A stretch of DNA of 64,000 bases, from NCBI GenBank assembly GCA_965246855.1, contig CBDFFP010000009.1, forward strand, positions 151,957 to 215,956, read 5' to 3'. The notes below the pieces were generated by a model. It was not told the DNA's origin. It saw only the letters and a program-made list of their open reading frames with translations, and made no database searches. Of the stretch, positions 58,902-64,000 are shown in pieces. This stretch comes from UBA1952 sp965246855. Lineage in GTDB: Bacteria > Bacteroidota > Bacteroidia > Chitinophagales > Chitinophagaceae. How positions within the stretch are numbered: the first letter of the stretch is position 1; the number at the start of each line of letters is the position of its first letter. A program made the translations under genes and the position numbers.

Positions 58902-59111
58902 CGCCTTCCGTTACCCATCACGCGCCTTCCGTTACCCATCACGAGGGCCTTGTTATTACTCACAAGTCTTCCGTTACCCATCACGCGCCGCGCGTTATTA
59001 ATCACGAGGCCCTTGTTACCCATCACGCGCCGCTCGTGAGTAATAACGAGGCCCTTGTTATTACTCACGAGCGGCTCGCTATTCATAACGAACGGCTCGG
59101 CATTGCGGAAA
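58902..59111. repeat. 21-bp-period array B
   Basis: Ten contiguous 21-bp units in exact phase (boundaries 58902, 58923, 58944, 58965 and so on). The right part of most units is GTTACCCATCACG or GTTATTACTCACG. Unit 7 (59028-59048) is inverted (GTGAGTAATAACG). Sequence is unrelated to arrays A and C but period and unit number match. Confidence 0.92.
59030..59074. repeat. 18-bp perfect stem in array B
   Basis: CCGCTCGTGAGTAATAAC (59030-59047) is the exact complement of GTTATTACTCACGAGCGG (59057-59074); loop GAGGCCCTT. It is made by units 7-9 and lies near the gene-proximal end, as in array A. Confidence 0.95.
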
Positions 59112-59196
59112 AACGCAGGTAGAAGAATTCATTTTGAATTCCGGGAGCGCCCTACCTTGCAAGGGACACTTCTTTTCCTTAAAAAAAAACACCCCC

Positions 59197-59889
59197 ATGA
59201 AAGGCATCACCTTCGTCCCCCGCCCCGATTCCCTCAAAACGCCTTGGTTCAAGAACCTTGCAGCAAAACTCCCCAACTATGCCACTAAATATGGCCTCAC
59301 GGCGGCAGAGGTGGCCGACGTGGTGGCGATTGCTACGGACTGGGACTACCGCATGGACGTGGTGAACAAGGTAACGGCCTATAAGGAAGCGATGGTGAAA
59401 TGGAAAAATTATGTGCTGAACGGCGCGCCTGCCGGGGCGGTAGTTACGATGCCTGCGCCGCCCGTGTTGGGCACAGCGCCTACGGCTTCGGCTCCCGGCG
59501 GGTTGGCCCGCGTATCGGCACTGGCGCAGGATATTAAACGCCATAAATCCTACGCCGAAGCCGATGGCCTCGACCTCGGTATTGAAGGGCCGGATGCAAT
59601 CATGCTGGACATGGATGCGCAGAAGCCGCAGATAACCCTGAAAACCGGCACGGCGGGCCACCCCAAATTGGGCTGGTTGCTGGCCGGGATGGGCGGACTA
59701 AACATCTACAAAGACTCCGACGACGGGAAGGGCTATGTCTTTTATGCCCGCGACAACCACCCCGATTATGAAGACACCGCCCCGCTGCCCGCAACGGCCA
59801 AGACGTGGAAATACAAGTGCATTTACGTAATAGGCGATGAGGAAGTAGGCCAGTTCTCCGACCCTATTTCGGTGAAGGTTTGGCAGTAA
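59197..59889 (+). CDS. Hypothetical protein of the array-associated family (copy 2)
   Basis: Protein of 230 residues, ATG 59197; the frame is open further upstream to 59134. No signal peptide. Motifs: GLTAAEVADVV (about 35), VTAYKEAMVKW, then a P/A-rich linker, and YAEADGLDLGIEGPD (about 128), matching the order GLT-AE, AYK-A, Y-EA-G--LGI of copy 1 at 37534. The C-terminal half is beta-rich (AGMGGLNIYKDSDDGKGYV, IYVIGDEEVGQFSD). A Bacteroidota-wide family of unknown function. Preceded by array B and followed by a terminator nearly identical to that of copy 1. Confidence 0.82.
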   Translation: MKGITFVPRPDSLKTPWFKNLAAKLPNYATKYGLTAAEVADVVAIATDWDYRMDVVNKVTAYKEAMVKWKNYVLNGAPAGAVVTMPAPPVLGTAPTASAPGGLARVSALAQDIKRHKSYAEADGLDLGIEGPDAIMLDMDAQKPQITLKTGTAGHPKLGWLLAGMGGLNIYKDSDDGKGYVFYARDNHPDYEDTAPLPATAKTWKYKCIYVIGDEEVGQFSDPISVKVWQ

Positions 59890-59919
59890 GAACGCCCTGT
59901 GCGTGTCTGCTACCCACAT

Positions 59920-59963
59920 AAAAAACACCTGTCAGGTCTCCGAGGCCTGACAGGTGTTTTTGT
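59920..59963 (+). terminator. CACCTGTCAGG hairpin terminator (copy 2)
   Basis: AAAAACACCTGTCAGG (59921-59936) pairs with CCTGACAGGTGTTTTT (59946-59961), perfect 16-bp stem. Nearly identical to 38180-38220, though 21.7 kb away. Confidence 0.9.
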
Positions 59964-60045
59964 TTTCGCGTTATTGTAAGCATAGCGCCCAAAGATTTCC
60001 GGGTAAACGCACGCCCGTTTGGGCGAATTTTGAAGGCTCCCGCCC

Positions 60046-61080
60046 ATGCCCGACGAGTTCCTGCACCTTTCCCGCAAAAAAGTCGTTTATCCTATCCGCG
60101 AGCCTTTGCGCCGCTACCTCCACCGCTATGGCCGCGAGATAGATTTGCCCGTGCGCTACGACGAGCTGCGCGATTTTCAGGAAAGCATTCCCGTTACCGA
60201 TAATGCCGGAAAAGACACCTATTGGGAGTCGGCGATTTACCCGTCTTACGCGATGGACGGCATCCACGCGGGGCTGAAAAAGATTTATGCGCTCCTGAAG
60301 GCGGGCGGCAATATGCGGGTGCAGCAACACCTTTTCATTGAGCGCATCGACTACTGCACTTTTGGAAATACCCATCCCTTCCGCGTCCGCATCGTGAACC
60401 GCTACAACGATGTGTACGACTATTTCTACGTGAAGGTGGCCGATGCCTCGCGGGCTTATGGGCTGGAGCTGGAACAGCTGCTTTCGCCCAACGAGATAAA
60501 CTTCCTCACCTCGCAGAACACGCTCGTGGAAGAGCATATTGCGGGCATTCCGGGGGATGTTTTTGCGCGCGATTATCTCCACCGGAAGGAGTTCAATCCC
60601 AAGCGCATTGCGAAGGATTTTGTGAAGTTCAACGAGCGCTGCCTTGTGCGCATTCTTGGCGATATGCGGGCCTATAATTTCGTGTTCGTTATCACGCCCG
60701 ATTTTGACGACTACCAGTTCCGCATTCGCCCGGTGGACTTCGACCAGCAGTTTTATGAAGGCGATGTGCGGGTGTATCAGCCGCAGTTTTTTAAGGAAAA
60801 TTATCCGTTTGTGGAGTTGGCTTTAAAGCATTTCAACCCGCAGGTGATGGCCCAATACCAGCAGGAAGAGCGCGCCATGATCGGCCAGCGAATGCGCAGC
60901 GAGCGCGCCCGCCTTTTCGATCTGCGCGAAGCCCTGCGACAGGACGAAGTAGCGCCCCCGGAAAAAGTGGTTTCCCTGCGCGATTCGCTTGCGGATTACT
61001 ATGAAGACCCGGCTTTCAAGAACTGTCAGTCCACTTCAGACATTATTGAGCGGAGTTTGAGAAGGGTGTTGAAGTCGTGA
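60046..61080 (+). CDS. Conserved hypothetical protein
   Basis: Soluble protein of 344 residues, ATG 60046. No signal peptide or membrane helix. It has a fairly even charged sequence with aromatic patches (NVYDYFYVKVADASRAYGLEL, NFVFVITPDFDDYQF, RPVDFDQQFYEGDVR). Motifs EHIAGIPGDVF and NFVFVITPDFDDYQF look like a conserved core; a kinase-like D-x-D in PVDFDQQ is a possible metal site but unproven. No family assigned. It follows the terminator of the array family gene and precedes hisS. Confidence 0.75.
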   Translation: MPDEFLHLSRKKVVYPIREPLRRYLHRYGREIDLPVRYDELRDFQESIPVTDNAGKDTYWESAIYPSYAMDGIHAGLKKIYALLKAGGNMRVQQHLFIERIDYCTFGNTHPFRVRIVNRYNDVYDYFYVKVADASRAYGLELEQLLSPNEINFLTSQNTLVEEHIAGIPGDVFARDYLHRKEFNPKRIAKDFVKFNERCLVRILGDMRAYNFVFVITPDFDDYQFRIRPVDFDQQFYEGDVRVYQPQFFKENYPFVELALKHFNPQVMAQYQQEERAMIGQRMRSERARLFDLREALRQDEVAPPEKVVSLRDSLADYYEDPAFKNCQSTSDIIERSLRRVLKS

Positions 61081-61110
61081 GGGAGGGTGGGGAGTGAATG
61101 AAGAGTGCCT

Positions 61111-61239
61111 ACAAAATGGATGTCATTCCGACGAAGGAGGAATCTCACGATTGTTGGGTCTGACCTGCTGTCTCCATTCCTTGTGTATCAACTGCTGTGA
61201 GATTCCTCGCTCTGCGCTCGGAATGACCTGCATTATGTG
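61111..61239. repeat. REP-like hairpin (GTCATTCCGA type)
   Basis: Left arm 61111-61148 (ACAAAATGGATGTCATTCCG, then GGAATCTCAC) and right arm 61197-61239 (GTGAGATTCCTCGC, then CGGAATGACC). Same family as 34316-34431. Confidence 0.88.
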
Positions 61240-61313
61240 TTAGATGCCTGTTTCCCTAAACCCCTCGCCCCTACTTTCGCTCCTCACCCCTCGCTCCTTA
61301 CCCCTCACTCCCC

Positions 61314-62693
61314 ATGACTAAGCCTTCCATTCCGCAGGGAACGCGCGATTTTTCTGCCGCCGAAGTGCGCAAGCGCCAATACCTGTTGGACACGTTTCGC
61401 CGCCATTTTGAGTTGTATGGATTCCAGCCTTTGGAAACGCCCGCGATGGAAAATCTCTCCACGCTCACCGGCAAATACGGCGAGGAAGGAGACCGCCTGA
61501 TTTTTAAAATCCTGAACAACGGCCTGCACGAAAAGAAAGACAAAGACGCCCTGCGCCAGTCGTGGGAAACCTTGTTGGAAAAGCCTGTTTCGCTTCCTGC
61601 CATCACCGAGCGCGCGCTGCGCTACGACCTTACGATTCCTTTCGCGCGTTACGTAGCGACCAACCACCAGCACTTGCCGATGCCGTTCCGACGCTACCAG
61701 ATGCAGCCCGTGTGGCGCGCTGACCGTCCGCAGCGGGGCCGCTACCGCGAGTTCTGGCAGTGCGACTGCGACGTTGTAGGAAGCACCTCTTTGCTGAACG
61801 AAGCGGAGCTGATTGCGCTCTACCGCGCGGTATTTCATACGCTCGGCATTCCGCAGATTACCGTGAAGATCAACAGCCGGAAACTACTCCTCGCGCTGGC
61901 CGAAAAAAGCGGGCATCCCGATAAACTCACAGACATCACCGTAGCCATCGACAAGATGGACAAAATCGGCCCGGAAGGCGTAGCGAAAGAATTGACAGAG
62001 AAAGGCATTTCCCCCGAAGCGCAGGCGCTTATCCAACGCATCACCACACTGAAAGGCGAAGCAGAAAGCGTACTCCAAAACCTGCGGGAAATCCTGGGCG
62101 AAAACGCCGAAGCAGGCATCGCCGAAATCCGCGAAACACTGCGCTATCACCGGCTGTTGGAGGACGCAGCATGGACATCCAATTTGGAGATAGACCTCTC
62201 GCTGGCGCGCGGACTGAACTACTACACCGGTATCATTCTGGAAGTAACCACCAGCGCAGTGAAGATGGGCTCTATCGGCGGCGGCGGGCGTTATGATGAT
62301 CTCACGGGTCTCTTCGGCGTGAAAGGACTTTCCGGCGTGGGCATTTCCTTTGGCGTGGATAGGATTTACGATGTGCTGGAAGAACTAAGTCTGTTTCCAG
62401 AAACCTTGTCTGGCGCTGCGCAAATACTGGTTGCTAATTTCGGCGGCGAAGAAGAAATTTATGCGCTTTCCCTGTTGAAAACCCTGCGGGAAAAGGGCGT
62501 TTCCGCCGAGATGTACCCGGAGAAAGCAAAGCTGGACAAACAGTTTAAGTACGCCGATAAGAAAGGCATCGGCCACGTCCTGATTGCAGGCGAAGCAGAA
62601 AGAACCGCCGGAAATTTCGCGCTCAAAAACCTTCAAACCGGCGAGCAGCAAAGCGGGCTTTCGATGGAGGATTTGAACACTCTTTTGGGATAG
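61314..62693 (+). CDS. hisS: Histidyl-tRNA synthetase
   Basis: Class II aminoacyl-tRNA synthetase of 459 residues. Motif 1 lies near LLDTFRRHFELYGFQPLETP, motif 2 in RYQMQPVWRADRPQRGRYRE, the histidine loop in ARGLNYYTGIILEV, and motif 3 in SGVGISFGVDRIYDVL. The C-terminal anticodon-binding domain runs from about 365 to 459. It charges tRNA-His. Start ATG 61314, normal length. A terminator hairpin follows. Confidence 0.97.
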   Translation: MTKPSIPQGTRDFSAAEVRKRQYLLDTFRRHFELYGFQPLETPAMENLSTLTGKYGEEGDRLIFKILNNGLHEKKDKDALRQSWETLLEKPVSLPAITERALRYDLTIPFARYVATNHQHLPMPFRRYQMQPVWRADRPQRGRYREFWQCDCDVVGSTSLLNEAELIALYRAVFHTLGIPQITVKINSRKLLLALAEKSGHPDKLTDITVAIDKMDKIGPEGVAKELTEKGISPEAQALIQRITTLKGEAESVLQNLREILGENAEAGIAEIRETLRYHRLLEDAAWTSNLEIDLSLARGLNYYTGIILEVTTSAVKMGSIGGGGRYDDLTGLFGVKGLSGVGISFGVDRIYDVLEELSLFPETLSGAAQILVANFGGEEEIYALSLLKTLREKGVSAEMYPEKAKLDKQFKYADKKGIGHVLIAGEAERTAGNFALKNLQTGEQQSGLSMEDLNTLLG

Positions 62694-62699
62694 AAAAAG

Positions 62700-62731
62700 A
62701 AAAGCCCCGGCGATAAACGTCGGGGCTTTTT
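62700..62731 (+). terminator. Terminator after hisS
   Basis: AAAAGCCCCGGCG (62700-62712) pairs with CGTCGGGGCTTTT (62718-62730), one mismatch, followed by T residues. It lies between convergent hisS and the DUF6089 gene. Confidence 0.85.
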
Positions 62732-62749
62732 GTATTCAGAAGGAAATCC

Positions 62750-63619
62750 TTACCGGCACTTTGTCGGCTTATACGTTGGGCGGTTACCAAAGGCATCCAG
62801 ATAAATAGCTACGCCCAGCGTTCCAAACCAATACCAGTCATTGCCTTTGGAATTGCCGCGCTGGTATTTATAGTCAGGATAATTAGCGCCGCCTTCGGGA
62901 GCAAAATTCGCTTTCTCATCGCCCCGGAAGGAATAGTCGGCTGCCTGCTGTCCGCGATACGCGCGCAGCGTGTCCAGCGAAACATAAGACTTGCTCACGT
63001 CGTCCAGATAATCCGTCGTGCAGTAGCGGAAGCCCAGTTCAGTGGTCACCATCAGCGTTTTGCCTACAAAGAATTTCATCCCGCCGCCTACCGGAAAAGA
63101 GACGTTGATAAGGCTGTAGGGCGTGCGGTCAGGGTAACGGGAGAGGCCCTGTCCTTCCGTGGAAAGCGGCTTCAGAAAAACTTTATTCCCTGACTCATCC
63201 AGCGCGTAAGGATTGAAATGGAAAACCGCCACTCCGCCGAAAACATAGGGCGTCACCTTGAAACGCTCTCTGGTGATAGGCAGAAAATTAAACTCAAAGC
63301 CGCCGTGGAATTCCAGCAGGTTTGTTTCAAAGTTCAGATTGCGCCCCTGATAAATCGGCACATCCGAGGTGGAATCGGCGGCAGAAAGCTTTGTGTACAT
63401 CACCCCAAAGCGCAGCCCGAAGCGCGGCGTCGGGAAGTATTTGTAGATAATGCCGGCAACTGGGTGATAGTCTCTTTTAGGAAACCATCTTTGCTGTAAA
63501 TCACCGTAATAATTAGACACGCCGACGGCGAGGCCAAACTCGTGGTGGTTTTGTGCCGAAGCCGTCCAGGTGCTTAAGAGGAGCGAAAGTGCGGGAAGAA
63601 TACGCTTCAAAAACTGCAT
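62750..63619 (-). CDS. DUF6089 outer-membrane beta-barrel protein
   Basis: Protein of 289 residues, ATG 63617-63619 (MQFLKRILPALSLLLSTWTASA signal peptide). The mature part is a small beta-barrel: alternating hydrophobic strands, aromatic-rich (FGLAVGVSNYYGDLQQRW, VTPYVFGGVAVFHFNPYA, GMKFFVGKTLMVTTELGFRY, GTLGVAIYLDAFG). The NYYGDL start is typical of DUF6089/PorG-like proteins, which in Bacteroidota accompany the T9SS. It is directly downstream of the PorU-like gene on the same strand, supporting a T9SS-related role. Confidence 0.88.
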   Translation of the reverse strand: MQFLKRILPALSLLLSTWTASAQNHHEFGLAVGVSNYYGDLQQRWFPKRDYHPVAGIIYKYFPTPRFGLRFGVMYTKLSAADSTSDVPIYQGRNLNFETNLLEFHGGFEFNFLPITRERFKVTPYVFGGVAVFHFNPYALDESGNKVFLKPLSTEGQGLSRYPDRTPYSLINVSFPVGGGMKFFVGKTLMVTTELGFRYCTTDYLDDVSKSYVSLDTLRAYRGQQAADYSFRGDEKANFAPEGGANYPDYKYQRGNSKGNDWYWFGTLGVAIYLDAFGNRPTYKPTKCR

Positions 63620-63669
63620 CGTTTTTGGGGATAGTGCCGAAAGGTAGGTTACAAACGCCGAAATCAAAA

Positions 63670-64000
63670 TTACCGGGGCAGATAAAGCATCCGGCCCCAG
63701 CCATTTTTAAAGTTACCGTCCACGTCAGAAGAGATATGCGGCATGGTTGCGCCGCTGGCATCTTTCACCTCCGCGCGGTACAGATACAGCCCCGGCGGAA
63801 GCGGCACGCCGGAGTCGTCGCGGGCATCCCATTCATACAGCGGATAATTCTGACCCACGCGCAACACACCCAACTCGGCTTCGGTAATCGTCCGCACAAT
63901 GCGCCCTTTAAGGTCCGCCATGTAGATGCGGATTTCCTTCGGCAGCGCGTCGCCGGTGATAAGGAAAGAGAAGCGCGTGCTGCTTACGAAAGGATTGGGG
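63670..64000 (-). CDS. C-terminal part of a PorU-like (T9SS sortase) protein
   Basis: Only the last 109 codons are inside the window; the gene continues beyond the right edge. It begins with PNPFVSSTRFSFLITGDALP and ends with the FlgD-Ig-like motifs IRIYMADLKGRIVRTI, ELGVLRVGQNYPLYEWDARD, GVPLPPGLYLYRAEV and a final NGWGRMLYLPR. This layout closely fits the C-terminal domain of PorU2-type C25 peptidases. The catalytic part is outside. The identity as PorU rather than another FlgD-Ig carrier is inferred from the end motif and the DUF6089 neighbour. Confidence 0.75.
   Translation of the reverse strand, partial: PNPFVSSTRFSFLITGDALPKEIRIYMADLKGRIVRTITEAELGVLRVGQNYPLYEWDARDDSGVPLPPGLYLYRAEVKDASGATMPHISSDVDGNFKNGWGRMLYLPR

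Overview
The window is about 64 kb of gene-dense, moderately GC-rich chromosome from a Bacteroidota bacterium, most likely of the Chitinophagaceae/Sphingobacteriia type. The evidence is type IX secretion (T9SS) type A and type B C-terminal sorting domains, a HmuY/TonB-receptor haem locus, a PorU-like FlgD-Ig C-terminus, S46 and S41 peptidases, DUF5606 and DUF6089 proteins, and repeated TAnnTTTG (-7) promoter boxes. No rRNA, tRNA or CRISPR was seen.

Layout. 1-2.2 kb: three-gene proton-translocating transhydrogenase (pntAA-pntAB-pntB, minus). 2.4-9.8 kb: a six-gene plus-strand operon that matches the MoxR-vWA-beta-propeller (bpX) ternary systems, with a MoxR AAA+ ATPase, a degenerate vWA plus propeller protein, two bpX-like proteins, a membrane bpX-like protein and a membrane TPR protein. 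10.9-12.8 kb: Uup-type ABC-F ATPase. 12.8-16.7 kb: accessory island with two attC-like structured repeats, an HxlR/SDR/azoreductase cassette, a DoxX relic, a small orphan ORF and a decayed IS1-like element. 16.7-21.4 kb: zinc-ribbon trypsin-like protease, HEPN-MNT pair directly in front of an orphan paaB-paaC, PAP2-like protein and a frameshifted CDP-alcohol phosphatidyltransferase. 21.4-36.2 kb: haem uptake (TonB receptor + HmuY), asd, DUF5606, hemW, S41 peptidase, T9SS cargo, LRR protein, M3 peptidase, EamA protein, pyrG. 36.2-39.1 kb: an AT-rich DUF559-like nuclease gene between inverted repeats, a 21-bp-period palindrome array, a small hypothetical gene and a VapBC-like pair. 39.2-49.4 kb: membrane glycosyltransferase-like proteins, BtuF-like protein, fbaB, a YciG/YciF-like stress pair, an IS1595-derived zinc-ribbon protein and an MFS transporter. 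49.5-64 kb: FMN reductase, a second 21-bp-period array, S46 peptidase, T9SS type B protein, ECF sigma factor, rsmE, DUF4159, GT4, lipoprotein, a third 21-bp-period array with a second copy of the small hypothetical family, hisS, a DUF6089 outer-membrane protein and a partial PorU-like protein.

Most striking signal. Three arrays of about 10-12 units, each with an exact 21-bp period but a different unit sequence (37154-37384, 50071-50322, 58902-59111), each contain a long perfect inverted repeat: a 52-bp uninterrupted palindrome, a 27-bp stem and an 18-bp stem. Two of the arrays sit just upstream of related 207- and 230-residue proteins of unknown function. Both of those genes end in near-identical CACCTGTCAGG terminator hairpins, and both loci carry the same 24-bp REP-like hairpin. 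This looks like a multi-copy module that I cannot match to any named system.

Other repeat content is heavy: a GTCATTCCGA-type REP hairpin family, two nested (hairpin inside hairpin) elements and several strong terminators.
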